Program-made: the position numbers and the translations under genes
NCBI GenBank assembly: GCA_964581895.1
Contig: CAZOPR010000005.1
Location: forward strand, 1 to 64,000
DNA length: 64,000 bases
Direction of reading: 5' to 3'
From: Exilispira sp964581895
Lineage (GTDB): Bacteria > Spirochaetota > JAAYUW01
In this document: positions 1 to 8,272 of the stretch, one piece after another
How the letters are laid out: each line of letters begins with the position of its first letter
Position numbering within the stretch: the first letter of the stretch is position 1
The notes under the pieces: model-generated
Database searches by the model: none
Told to the model about the DNA's origin: nothing
What the model saw: only the letters and a program-made list of their open reading frames with translations

Positions 1-72
1 GAAGAAGAATTTTTAGATAAAGAATTATATTTTAATGATTTTAATAATTTTAATTTTAATGATTTTAAATGA
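1..72 (+). CDS. C-terminal end of a truncated reading frame
   Basis: A reading frame is open from the first base and stops at TGA (70-72). It would encode the last 23 residues of a protein, rich in Asp, Asn, Phe and Glu. The tail is low complexity (repeated Asn-Asp-Phe), so no family can be named. In DNA this AT-rich an open stretch of this length is weak evidence for a gene. A possible minus-strand promoter at 195-222 points toward it, which counts against it. Treat it as a possible gene end only. Confidence 0.25.
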   Translation, partial: EEEFLDKELYFNDFNNFNFNDFK

Positions 73-140
73 ATATATTCTGATTTTTTGTTAAAAGATA
101 TGAATCTATATTTAGCTAAAATTCGAGAATTATGGCGATA

Positions 141-175
141 AGAGATAATAGATAAGAGATAAGAGATAAGAGATT
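141..175. repeat. 7-bp tandem repeat AGATAAG
   Basis: About five near-perfect copies of AGATAAG/AGATAAT lie head to tail in the gap between the left-edge frame and the glycosyltransferase. The rest of 73-329 is AT-rich with no open frame worth reporting. The array is short and looks like a microsatellite. Confidence 0.7.
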
Positions 176-194
176 TTGCTTATTCATATTTAAA

Positions 195-222
195 TTTATA
201 TATTATATTATTATTTTGTCAA
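195..222 (-). promoter_or_regulatory. Possible sigma-70-type promoter, minus strand
   Basis: On the minus strand TTGACA (222-217) is followed after 16 bases by TATAAA (200-195). The motif match is good, but no minus-strand gene is visible to its left inside the window. It either serves a gene beyond the left edge or is a chance match in AT-rich DNA. Confidence 0.3.
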
Positions 223-329
223 GTGTTTCATGAAAAATTTTTAAATATTTTTTTATTATCTTCCCAATTTTAAACCTTTTTCTTCAACTTCATTCTATTA
301 AATTGTTTGTTTTTTAAAAAATATTAAAA

Positions 330-1232
330 TTAAAAATACTTGATCATCCATTCTTTATAAAATTTTGCATCATCAATTTTCCCTCTTTTAACTGCTCCAT
401 TATATAAAATAGATGACTTTTTTTGTATTATCTTTTTAACTGCAATTTCCTGATCTGAATTTAGCTGCCCACTATTTAATAGTTTTATAAGTGAAATAAC
501 TCTCCATCTATCCATTGCTTCATATTTTCTGCTTAACTGATCATGATGTCCACCATATTTAATGATTAATGGCTTTTCAATGAATCCAACCTTTTCCTTG
601 CATGTTATTCTTAGCCATAAATCATAATCTTCACAAACAGGCATATTTTCATCAAAGTAACCATAATCATCAAATATTGTTTTTTCTAACATAATTGAAG
701 AAGGCGACATCAAGCATAATTCGAGGGAGCGTAAGAATATATCCCCACCTTCCTTTTTATGTTTTTTCATGGGATTTACCCTTACCCCCCTTCTTACCCA
801 TATCTCTTCAGTGTGAACTACCCTTAGTCCAGAATCCAAAATGAATTTAACCTGAACTTCAAGTTTTCGAGCCAACCACTCATCATCGCTATCCAATAAA
901 GCGATGTACTCCCCTTTCGCCTGTTTTATCCCTCTATTTCTTGAATAAGAAACCCCAAAATTCATATCATTTTCAAGATAGATAATCCTATCTTTATTCA
1001 ATAAAGGATTAGTTGATTTCTCTTTACTTTTAATCTTTTCTAAAAATTCCCTGTTTGCCTCTTTTATCTCTTTTTTTGATCCATCATCAACAACTATTAT
1101 TTCATAATTTTCATAAGTCTGTTTTAACACACTATTAACTGCTTTTTGGAAATTTTCCAATCTGTTGTAATTTGGAATAATAACAGAAACAAAGGGTAGA
1201 TTTTTAAGTTTAGATATATTAAGTTCAGGCAA
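330..1232 (-). CDS. Family 2 glycosyltransferase
   Basis: A 300-residue GT-A fold glycosyltransferase that would transfer a sugar from a nucleotide-sugar donor to a polysaccharide, lipid or protein acceptor at the cytoplasmic membrane face. The GT2 signature is clear: VSVIIPNYNR at residues 15-24, the donor-binding VVDDGS near 47-52, the metal-binding DSDDEW at 114-119, and a CEDYDLW segment near 203-209 that supplies the usual ED acidic pair. The start is TTG at 1232, chosen because AAGGAGG (1246-1240) lies seven bases upstream. No transmembrane segment follows, so it is a soluble single-domain enzyme. It stands alone, divergent from pth, and its acceptor cannot be told. Confidence 0.88.
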   Translation of the reverse strand: MPELNISKLKNLPFVSVIIPNYNRLENFQKAVNSVLKQTYENYEIIVVDDGSKKEIKEANREFLEKIKSKEKSTNPLLNKDRIIYLENDMNFGVSYSRNRGIKQAKGEYIALLDSDDEWLARKLEVQVKFILDSGLRVVHTEEIWVRRGVRVNPMKKHKKEGGDIFLRSLELCLMSPSSIMLEKTIFDDYGYFDENMPVCEDYDLWLRITCKEKVGFIEKPLIIKYGGHHDQLSRKYEAMDRWRVISLIKLLNSGQLNSDQEIAVKKIIQKKSSILYNGAVKRGKIDDAKFYKEWMIKYF

Positions 1233-1377
1233 AATCCAGCCTCCTTATCTTGTCAACTTCAGCAACACTAAAATTCTTTTTCGAATTTTTACCATAGCAT
1301 ATCTTCCTTGCTCTTTTAATATTTAATAGTAAATTTTTCAGAGAAGATTACAAATTTTTTAAAAAAATGGAGAAAAG

Positions 1378-1950
1378 ATGTATTGCATTGTAGGGCTTGG
1401 CAATCCAGGTAAAAAATATGAGAGAAACAGGCATAATGCAGGTTTTTTGTACCTTGATTGGATTGCAAACAATAACAATTTCCTATTCCATAGAGCAGCA
1501 ACTTATCAATATGCTAAGGTGGTTTATAATAATTCACCCCACATTTTTGTAAAGCCTCAAACTTATATGAATCTATCTGGCATAGCAGTTTCTTATGTTC
1601 TTTCATATTTCAAGATAGATATCGAAAAATGCATAGTTATTGTTGATGATATTGCTCTTCCTTTTGGAAAAATAAGGATTAGAGCAAATGGTTCAAGTGG
1701 TGGTCACAATGGATTAAAAAGCATTGAACAACATTTAAGTTCACAAAATTATCCAAGGATAAGGATAGGTGTTGGTGAGCCTAAAAGTGAAAATTTAGCG
1801 GATTATGTCCTATCTGATTTTCATAAAAATGAACTTGATATTTTTTACTCAAAAATTTTCCCTGCAATTTCAGAAGCAATAAATATAATCGAATCCTCCA
1901 ATATAGAAATGGCAATGAGCAAATTTAATGGTATAGATTTTTCATCTTAA
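1378..1950 (+). CDS. pth: Peptidyl-tRNA hydrolase
   Basis: Cleaves the ester bond of peptidyl-tRNAs released by stalled ribosomes and recycles the tRNA; essential in most bacteria. The 190-residue length is normal. The fold signatures are present: VGLGNPG with Asn9, RHNAGF with catalytic His19, the TYMNLSG loop with Asn65, the DD pair at 90-91 and GGHNG at 108-112. These match Asn10, His20, Asn68, Asp93 and Asn114 of the E. coli enzyme. The ATG at 1378 has GGAG six bases upstream. No rplY or ribosomal gene lies beside it, although pth often has such neighbours. Confidence 0.97.
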   Translation: MYCIVGLGNPGKKYERNRHNAGFLYLDWIANNNNFLFHRAATYQYAKVVYNNSPHIFVKPQTYMNLSGIAVSYVLSYFKIDIEKCIVIVDDIALPFGKIRIRANGSSGGHNGLKSIEQHLSSQNYPRIRIGVGEPKSENLADYVLSDFHKNELDIFYSKIFPAISEAINIIESSNIEMAMSKFNGIDFSS

Positions 1951-2046
1951 AAAAATAAAAAGAGAACGATTTACCCAACTTTCTTTTGACTTTTTCTATT
2001 CTTGAAAGAAAATAATAGTAACGGAAAAAATTAAAAGGAGCAATCA

Positions 2047-3375
2047 ATGTGCGATACATTGGTAGCAACAGGCAAAGCTACAATTGATGGAAGTGTCATC
2101 CTTGCAAAAAATAGTGATAGAGAAGCGGATGAGATTCAAATATTATCCTATTACCCTGAAAAAGCTTATAAAGAAGGTGAAGAATGCAAATGCACATATA
2201 TAAGCATCCCTCAGGTTAAGCAAACTTATCAAATCCTTATATCAAGACCATTCTGGATGTGGGGTTGTGAAATGGGTGCAAATGAATACGGTCTCGCTAT
2301 AGGTAATGAGGCCGTTTTTACAAAAGAACCAGTGGAAAAAAACGGTCTTTTAGGGATGGATTTGATAAGAATATGCCTTGAAAGATGCAAAACTGCATAT
2401 GATGCTTTAATGTTAACAACAGAACTAATCGAAAAATATGGTCAGGGTGGAAATGCTGGATATAGACATTCTCTTTTTTATCATAATTCATTTATTTTCG
2501 CTGATCCATTTGAAGCCTATGTTCTGGAAACAGCTAACAAACATTGGGTTGCTATTAAGGTTGATGGAGTAAGAAGCATATCCAATGGATTAACAATAGA
2601 AGAAAATTTCGACTTTTCATCAAAAGGGATTGAGGATTACGCAAGAAGGAAAGGTTATCTAAAAAAAGGGAAGGATTTCAACTTCAAAAAAGCCTTTTCA
2701 GATAGATTCTATACATATTTTTCAAAATGCAAAAACAGACAAAATAGATCTACATATTTATTAAATACCTATAAGGGCTCAATAGATCCAGAAATTATGA
2801 TGGAATTTTTGAGGGATCATGGGGATAATAATATAAATCCATCCAGATCAGATATGGGCTCTATCTGTATGCATGCTTCACTTTTTCCAACAAGGCCAAG
2901 CCAATCCGTTTCTTCCTTTGTTGCTCAACTGAGAAAGAATTTACCGACAATCTGGGCAACTGGCTCATCTGCTCCATGTACAAGCATTTTTTTGCCTTTT
3001 TATCTTAAAGAAAATGAAAATTTAGATTTCAGTTATTTCCCTTCATTAGAAAGTGAAAAGTATGATGAGAAAAGTTACTGGTGGCTCCATGAAAAATTAC
3101 ATAGACTGGCTATTTTTAAGTATGATTATTTCAAAAAGCAGATAGCTACTGAAATAAAAGAACTTGAACTTCAACTTATAGAAAAAGATAACAAATTATA
3201 CTCTCAAAAGTCTGAATTTAAAGATTTCATCCAGCTTTCTAAAGAATCTGTTAAGCAATCTATCGAAAAGTATAAAATCTGGCTTGATAAAATTTCTTCT
3301 GCTAAAGAATCAAAAATCGACCCTTTTTTTTCAATCTACTGGAAAAAGTTAAATAAACTGAATAAAATAAGATAA
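2047..3375 (+). CDS. Secernin-type C69 peptidase (N-terminal nucleophile hydrolase)
   Basis: A 442-residue protein of the C69/secernin family, Ntn hydrolases whose Cys2 becomes the catalytic N-terminal nucleophile after the initiator Met is removed. The opening MCDTLVA followed by DGSVILAKNSDR is the family hallmark. Downstream, GANEYGLAIGNEAV and GNAGYRHSLFYHNSFIFADP fit the NTN core. The last 60 residues are a Lys/Glu-rich helical tail. Characterised relatives are dipeptidases, but the true substrate is unknown. The start ATG has AAAAGGAG just upstream. No signal peptide is visible, as expected for an enzyme that needs an exposed Cys2. It is a single gene between pth and an adenylate cyclase. 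Confidence 0.85.
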   Translation: MCDTLVATGKATIDGSVILAKNSDREADEIQILSYYPEKAYKEGEECKCTYISIPQVKQTYQILISRPFWMWGCEMGANEYGLAIGNEAVFTKEPVEKNGLLGMDLIRICLERCKTAYDALMLTTELIEKYGQGGNAGYRHSLFYHNSFIFADPFEAYVLETANKHWVAIKVDGVRSISNGLTIEENFDFSSKGIEDYARRKGYLKKGKDFNFKKAFSDRFYTYFSKCKNRQNRSTYLLNTYKGSIDPEIMMEFLRDHGDNNINPSRSDMGSICMHASLFPTRPSQSVSSFVAQLRKNLPTIWATGSSAPCTSIFLPFYLKENENLDFSYFPSLESEKYDEKSYWWLHEKLHRLAIFKYDYFKKQIATEIKELELQLIEKDNKLYSQKSEFKDFIQLSKESVKQSIEKYKIWLDKISSAKESKIDPFFSIYWKKLNKLNKIR

Positions 3376-3442
3376 AATTAGTTAAATTAAACTATTTAAT
3401 GTTTTTTTACAATACAAAAAAAATAAAACAAAAGGTAAAAAT

Positions 3443-4513
3443 ATGATTGACATCAAAAGTAAATTAAATTACGAAGAAAATCCAGAAACAATTTCCAAAT
3501 TAAATGATTTTATAAATAATGCTAAGGATGAAGAACTTTTTCATATTGATATTAAAAAGCTTTCTAAAGATTGGAATATCGAATTTAAGCAACTTCTTGA
3601 ATTATTCATAAGAGGTTTGCATAGTGGAATTTTTAGAATGGATTGGATTTTCCATTGTCCTCATTGCGGTGGTATCGCACATGAAACTTTGTCAATTCAT
3701 AATGCTACTGCTATTAACTATTGTGGATTTTGCAAGGTAGATTTTACCAATAAGGTTGATGATAATATTGAGGTGTTTTTCTCAATTCATCCTGAAATAA
3801 GAAAAATCTCGGATGAATTTAGTGAAAACTATAAAAAATTTGTACTTGAAAAGGTGTATGCTACAAAAATGTATGATTGGCATACAAATTCAGCCATAAA
3901 AGGTGTAGATATAATTCAAAATCCAGTTTATAGGGAATTGATGGGTGATGAGGTTCTTTTGCCAGATCAAAGTCTTGAATTAATGAAGGCGACCATTCTA
4001 TTTACCGATATAAAAGGCTCTACACAAATGTACTCAGATTTAGGAGATTCAAAAGCCTTTGGGCTGGTAAGAGAACACTTTAGAATTTTATTTGAAATAA
4101 TTAAAAAAAATAATGGTATCCCTGTAAAAACTATTGGAGATGCAATTATGGGTGCCTTTACCAATCAGGTCGAGGCAATTAGTGCGGCACTTGAAGCTCA
4201 AAAGGAATTGATAAGTTTCTATAACAAAAAACCAGATAATGAAAGAATAGAAGTAAAGATTGGTCTTCATACCGGTCCAACTATCATAGTAACATTAAAT
4301 AATAAACTTGATTATTTCGGAACAACTGTAAACATGGCTGCAAGAATACAAGCAATTGCAAATCCAAAAGAGATTGTTATCTCTGAAAAAATATTTGAAA
4401 ATAAAGAAGTTCAAAAAGCAATAGCAAAATATACAAGAAAAGTACTGAAATCAAAAAATACATTCAAAGGGATAGAGGGAGAATTTAATATCTATCATAT
4501 CCAATTCGAATAA
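3443..4513 (+). CDS. Class III adenylate cyclase with N-terminal zinc-ribbon-like domain
   Basis: A 356-residue soluble protein predicted to make cyclic AMP. Residues 60-110 hold CPHC (72-75) and CGFC (94-97), a likely zinc-binding unit of the DUF5939 type often found N-terminal to bacterial cyclases. The catalytic domain starts near 180. Metal-binding Asp189 lies in ILFTDIKGS and Asp233 in KTIGDAIMG. Lys229 and Asp280 match the pair that selects ATP over GTP. Asn287 and Arg291 in TVNMAARI match the transition-state residues. All catalytic positions are therefore present. The activating signal and the cAMP target are not visible in the window. Confidence 0.87.
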   Translation: MIDIKSKLNYEENPETISKLNDFINNAKDEELFHIDIKKLSKDWNIEFKQLLELFIRGLHSGIFRMDWIFHCPHCGGIAHETLSIHNATAINYCGFCKVDFTNKVDDNIEVFFSIHPEIRKISDEFSENYKKFVLEKVYATKMYDWHTNSAIKGVDIIQNPVYRELMGDEVLLPDQSLELMKATILFTDIKGSTQMYSDLGDSKAFGLVREHFRILFEIIKKNNGIPVKTIGDAIMGAFTNQVEAISAALEAQKELISFYNKKPDNERIEVKIGLHTGPTIIVTLNNKLDYFGTTVNMAARIQAIANPKEIVISEKIFENKEVQKAIAKYTRKVLKSKNTFKGIEGEFNIYHIQFE

Positions 4514-4620
4514 AAATTTTATCCATAAAAGAATATAATCTACACTGGTTTCTGATTTTATTAAAAATATATCTTTTTAAATTTTTGATTTGACAAAATC
4601 ATTTATATTTTTAATAATTA

Positions 4621-4743
4621 TTTATCTCAACAAAAAGGAATATTGAAAGCTGTGCTTTTTGTGATGATTATCCTTGTAAGATGCTTGCTGATTTTATCAA
4701 AGATATTCCTGAGGCAAGAGAAAACTTAAGCAAACTTCGTTAA
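4621..4743 (+). pseudogene. Remnant of a DUF3795-type cysteine protein
   Basis: An open frame ending at TAA (4741-4743) encodes NIESCAFCDDYPCKMLADF followed by a short helical tail. The CxxC...YPC spacing is typical of the C-terminal half of small DUF3795 zinc or metal proteins. In-frame stops lie directly upstream (TAA TAA near 4612-4617), and there is no N-terminal half or start codon. I read it as a decayed gene fragment. The rest of 4514-4962 is AT-rich and shows nothing else coding. Confidence 0.55.
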
Positions 4744-4962
4744 AAAGAAAAAGAATTTACAATATTAAATTAAATTTAAAAACTAAATAAATCATTAATC
4801 AATCATTTGTTTTTTTTCTTTAATAATCTTAATTTTTTTTCTCTAAAATTCTTTTTTTTAATTTAATTTTTAACATTTAAAAAAATATCATTTGATTTTT
4901 TCTTTTATCATAATTATATTTTTTATATATACATTATTAAAAATAAATAAGAGGTGATGTCT

Positions 4963-5748
4963 ATGAAAAAAAGTAGCGCTATTTTTGTTTCATTTTTGAA
5001 TCTATTTTTATTTATCGGTGTTTTGTTAGTTAATTTTCTTGCAAATTATCTTCCATTAAATGGGAAAAATACTGGGGTTCTTTCAGATATGTATCCAAAT
5101 TTATTTGTTCCTGCAGGACTAACTTTCTCAATATGGGGGCTTATTTATATTCTTCTTGCAATCTTTGTGATTTTTAACATTATAAAAGCTTTCAAAGATA
5201 GTGAGTTTTTTGCAAAAACCATGAATATCAATCTATTATTTGCTTTGACATCTATATTAAACATTGCTTGGATTTTTGCTTGGCACTATATGAAAATCAG
5301 TATTTCTGTAATTGTAATGTTATTGTTTCTTCTTTCACTTCTTCTTATCTTTATCTTACAGAAAAAACTTGAAAAAGAACAAAAGTTAAGCCTTGCCTTT
5401 AAAATTCCGATAGAAGTTTACTTTGGTTGGATTTCTGTTGCCTCTATTGCAAACATAACGGCTTTTCTTGTTCATTATCAGTGGAATGGTTTTGGTATTT
5501 TACCCCAGGTCTGGACAATTATTATGATAGCAATTGGCGGGATACTTGGGATCTGGATGCTATTAAAAAACAATGCTATAGCTTATTCTGCCGTAATAAT
5601 ATGGGCATATGCTGGTATTATAATCAAAAGAAGTACAACAACTCCGATTTATAATGAAATAGTAATAACATCCTATATAGTTATTGCTCTTATAGCAATT
5701 ACAATGATAAGATCTATCTATCTTTTAATTAAAGGTAGAAATAGTTAG
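4963..5748 (+). CDS. TspO/MBR-like membrane protein (tryptophan-rich sensory protein type)
   Basis: An integral membrane protein of 261 residues with about seven hydrophobic helices and little outside the membrane. The N-terminal region NGKNTGVLSDMYPNLFVPAG, then LTFSIWGLIYILL, is typical of proteins annotated as tryptophan-rich sensory proteins, distantly related to TspO/MBR. These bind hydrophobic ligands or porphyrins in studied members; the ligand here is unknown. I place the start at ATG 4963, not the upstream GTG, because GAGGTG (4951-4956) is a Shine-Dalgarno site six bases before it. TTGATT (4892) and TATATT (4915), 17 bases apart, could be its promoter. A strong hairpin terminator follows the gene. 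Confidence 0.72.
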   Translation: MKKSSAIFVSFLNLFLFIGVLLVNFLANYLPLNGKNTGVLSDMYPNLFVPAGLTFSIWGLIYILLAIFVIFNIIKAFKDSEFFAKTMNINLLFALTSILNIAWIFAWHYMKISISVIVMLLFLLSLLLIFILQKKLEKEQKLSLAFKIPIEVYFGWISVASIANITAFLVHYQWNGFGILPQVWTIIMIAIGGILGIWMLLKNNAIAYSAVIIWAYAGIIIKRSTTTPIYNEIVITSYIVIALIAITMIRSIYLLIKGRNS

Positions 5749-5779
5749 TTAAAGTCAAAATTTTTAATTTTAATTTTCT

Positions 5780-5835
5780 TTGCCCCTATTGCGAAGATTT
5801 AATTATTAAATCTTCGCAATAGGGGCATTATTTTT
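5780..5835 (+). terminator. Rho-independent terminator with 22-bp stem
   Basis: A perfect 22-bp inverted repeat (5781-5802 against 5806-5827) with a three-base loop carries TGCCCCTATTGCG at its outer end. It is followed by TTATTTTTATTTTTT on the plus strand. It closes the TspO-like transcript. The minus-strand side lacks a T tract, so it should act mainly on the plus strand. Confidence 0.9.
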
Positions 5836-5904
5836 ATTTTTTATGGTGTTTACTATAACTTATATATATAAAAATATAAAAGATACAACAATAAATTAGA
5901 TAAA

Positions 5905-6354
5905 TCACCCAGGATATTTACCATTAATATAATCCTGTAGCAACATGATTTCGGTATCTTTTACAGTTAAAAGAGAGTTGACAAGATCACCTATAGAAAG
6001 CATCCCAGATATTTTGTTTTTTTCGTTTATTGTAGGAAGATGTCGAATCTTTTTACTTGTCATTACTGCCATAGCATTTTGAATATCTTCATCTTCTTTT
6101 ATAGTAATGATTTGTGAAAGAGGAGTCATGATCGTTTTAACATTCATAGAAGTTATCTCATTTTTAAATTTGCTATAAGATTTAACCAGATCTCTTTCAG
6201 TAACAATTCCGGTAATTTCATTATCAGAGTTTTTAACAAGAAGACAACCTATCTTTTTTTCAGAAAGTTCCATAACTAAGTCCAAGATAGACTTATCTTC
6301 TTCAATTGTAAAAACATCTCTACCCTTCTTATCAAGAATTTCTCTAATTTTCAT
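5905..6354 (-). CDS. CBS-domain pair protein
   Basis: A 149-residue protein made of two CBS motifs that form one Bateman module; such modules bind adenine nucleotides or related ligands. Motif one spans about 8-65 (LVMELSEKKIGCLLV...GIVTERDLV), motif two about 75-135 (IMTPLSQIITIKEDEDIQNAMAVMTSKKIRHLPTI...GMLSIGDLV). The TERDLV and SIGDLV ends of each motif are typical. There is no other domain, so it would act as a stand-alone sensor or partner protein. ATG 6354 has AGGAGG on the minus strand just upstream. It converges with the TspO-like gene. Partner unknown. Confidence 0.88.
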   Translation of the reverse strand: MKIREILDKKGRDVFTIEEDKSILDLVMELSEKKIGCLLVKNSDNEITGIVTERDLVKSYSKFKNEITSMNVKTIMTPLSQIITIKEDEDIQNAMAVMTSKKIRHLPTINEKNKISGMLSIGDLVNSLLTVKDTEIMLLQDYINGKYPG

Positions 6355-6611
6355 AACTTCCTCCTATTAATTATTATATTATTTATTATTTTTATATCAA
6401 ATTATTTTTATATATTGATTTATATGTCAATTATTATTCATTTTTACTTGTTTCCTATTCACTTCTCTTTGTTTCTTATTCCACATTAATTGTTCGGTTT
6501 TGAATATATTTTTTGTTCCCGAATAAATAAAATTTTTTTGTCTTTTTTTCTAATTTTATTAAGAAACCAATTGCAAAATTTTAAATTTTTCATAAAATAA
6601 TTTTTGTAGTT

Positions 6612-6640
6612 TTGACAAATTTCTAAAAAGCAAATATTAA
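6612..6640 (+). promoter_or_regulatory. Predicted sigma-70 promoter of birA
   Basis: TTGACA (6612-6617) and TATTAA (6635-6640) are 17 bases apart. The -10 ends only five bases before the birA ATG, so transcription would begin at or next to the start codon. The rest of 6355-6611 is AT-rich spacer without an open frame of note. Confidence 0.55.
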
Positions 6641-6645
6641 AAGTT

Positions 6646-7638
6646 ATGAATAATTGTTTTTTTTCAGTGATTAAGCATTTTTGTTCAATTGATTCTACAA
6701 ATAGTGAACTATTGAATAATGAATATAAAGATAAAACTCTAATTTACACTTACAATCAAATAAAAGGAAGAGGCAGATTTAATAGAAGATGGATAACTTT
6801 CAAGGATAAAGCGGTTGCCCTTTCATTTTTATTAAAATCTGAAAGAAAAGATAAAAATCAGAAATATTGCATAAAGAATTATTTTCTTATAAACATGATT
6901 TTATCAGTTAGTCTGGTTGATCTTCTTAAAAATAAATATGCCATTGATTGCTGGATAAAATGGCCTAATGATATTTATATCAAAGATAAAAAACTGGCTG
7001 GCGTTCTTGCTGAAACAAAATTTATAAATAAAGATAATTTCAAGATTGTTGGTGGGATAGGAATAAATGTAAATGTAAATGAAAAAGATGCTGAAAATAT
7101 AGATAAAAAGGCAACTTCGATATCAATAGAAAAAGGGTTTGAAATAAATCTTAATGATTTTACAAATTCATTTATTGATGAACTTTCGGTTAATCTTTTT
7201 TCATTATTTTCAGATGAAATCAATAATATTAAGATAACAAATAAGATGACAAATAATATATCAGATAATATGTCAGATAATGTGTTAGATAATATTTCAG
7301 ATAATATGTCAAATGATATTTCAGATAATATTTCAGATAATATTTCAGATGATATATCAGATAATATATCAGAATATAAAGAGAATACAAAAAATATTAA
7401 TCAAATTATTGAAAAAAAAGTAAAAGAAGAAAAGATTGCTGGATTAAAGAAAAAGTGGCTTGAATATTGCAATATACTTGGAAGATATGTAATTATTTCA
7501 AATAGTACAAAAGATTTAGATAGCACTTTTATAAAAGGTAAGGTCATAGATATTGATGATGAAGGCTTTTTGATAGTTGAAACAGAAAATAAAAAGATCA
7601 AAGTTTTAAATGGAGATCTATCAATTGTAATGGAATAA
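6646..7638 (+). CDS. birA: Biotin--[acetyl-CoA-carboxylase] ligase (BirA)
   Basis: Activates biotin with ATP and attaches it to the MKM lysine of biotin carrier domains; here the likely client is OadA, two genes downstream. The catalytic core shows QIKGRGRFNRRW (38-49) with the GRGR biotinyl-AMP loop, KWPNDIYI (105-112) and KLAGVLAE (116-123). There is no N-terminal DNA-binding domain, so it is not a bifunctional repressor. The C-terminal SH3-like domain spans about 272-330. Between core and C-domain lies an insertion of roughly 45 residues (200-245) built from repeated Asn-Ile-Ser-Asp units encoded by a 12-bp tandem repeat, unusual for this family. No Shine-Dalgarno site precedes ATG 6646. 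Confidence 0.92.
   Translation: MNNCFFSVIKHFCSIDSTNSELLNNEYKDKTLIYTYNQIKGRGRFNRRWITFKDKAVALSFLLKSERKDKNQKYCIKNYFLINMILSVSLVDLLKNKYAIDCWIKWPNDIYIKDKKLAGVLAETKFINKDNFKIVGGIGINVNVNEKDAENIDKKATSISIEKGFEINLNDFTNSFIDELSVNLFSLFSDEINNIKITNKMTNNISDNMSDNVLDNISDNMSNDISDNISDNISDDISDNISEYKENTKNINQIIEKKVKEEKIAGLKKKWLEYCNILGRYVIISNSTKDLDSTFIKGKVIDIDDEGFLIVETENKKIKVLNGDLSIVME
7261..7368 (+). repeat. 12-bp coding tandem repeat inside birA
   Basis: Nine consecutive 12-base units of the form TCAGATAATATT, with one to three changes each, run in frame and encode S-D-N-I/M repeats. A tenth decayed unit follows. The period is a multiple of three, so copy number can change without a frameshift. Confidence 0.9.
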
Positions 7639-7744
7639 TCAAATAATGGAATAATAAATTTGGTAAAAAGAAATTTAATTATAGGTAAAAAATATATTAT
7701 AGGTAGAAAATAGATAAAACATATCTATAAAAAAGGGAAGATGG

Positions 7745-8089
7745 ATGAATAATGTTTTAGATTTGATCAAGCAATCTTTTATCATAATGATTTTAGGAAT
7801 GTTTATTGTTTTTATATTTATTGAAATAATGATCTTTTTTATAAATCTTGCCCATATTGTTATAAATAGAAAAAATAAAAGTTTTGATTCGACAGAAGGA
7901 TCAAAAGAAAGAAGTATCTATGCTGGGCAGCAAGATGAAATAAATAAAAAAGCATTAAATAAGAATAAAGAAACAAAGACTGGTTTTGAAAATGAAGGTG
8001 AAAAAAATATTTATGATAAAGCAGCTTTTGATGAAAATGTTGTTTCTGCAATTTTTACCGTAGTAAAACTACATGAAAATAATAAATAA
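7745..8089 (+). CDS. oadG: Oxaloacetate decarboxylase gamma-chain-like protein (OadG)
   Basis: A 114-residue protein with one N-terminal transmembrane helix (about 8-40, FIIMILGMFIVFIFIEIMIFFI) followed by a charged cytoplasmic tail ending in a short helix (DENVVSAIFTVVKLHENN). This is the architecture of OadG, which anchors and assembles the alpha and beta subunits of Na+-pumping decarboxylases. The final segment resembles the usual OadG pattern in which an Ala/Ile-rich helix closes the tail. Sequence identity in this family is low, so the call rests on topology and on its place directly before oadA and oadB. AAGGGAAG precedes the ATG. The 8090-8272 gap holds two to three degenerate copies of a 43-bp direct repeat. 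Confidence 0.82.
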   Translation: MNNVLDLIKQSFIIMILGMFIVFIFIEIMIFFINLAHIVINRKNKSFDSTEGSKERSIYAGQQDEINKKALNKNKETKTGFENEGEKNIYDKAAFDENVVSAIFTVVKLHENNK

Positions 8090-8210
8090 ACTATATGAGA
8101 ATAATAGAGAATCTAGATAAAATTTATAAATAAACTTTGGAAGATAATAAACAAGCTATATGAAAATAATAAATGAACTTTTGAAGATAATAAACAAGCT
8201 ATATGAAAAG
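8068..8210. repeat. Degenerate 43-bp direct repeat between oadG and oadA
   Basis: The stretch GAAGATAATAAACAAGCTAT with its flanks occurs at 8140-8166 and 8183-8209. A weaker copy overlaps the 3' end of oadG. It is one of several A-rich repeat tracts lying 5' of a gene in this window. Confidence 0.7.
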
Positions 8211-8272
8211 TTATAAGTAACATTAGCAAGATAATAAATATTTTATAAAAAAATAATGAAAATGGAGTGAAA

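Noticed and set aside
4590..4618. Promoter-like TTGACA near the DUF3795 remnant
   Set aside because: TTGACA is followed only by AATAAT at 17 bases; in such AT-rich DNA and with no intact gene behind it, it cannot be supported.
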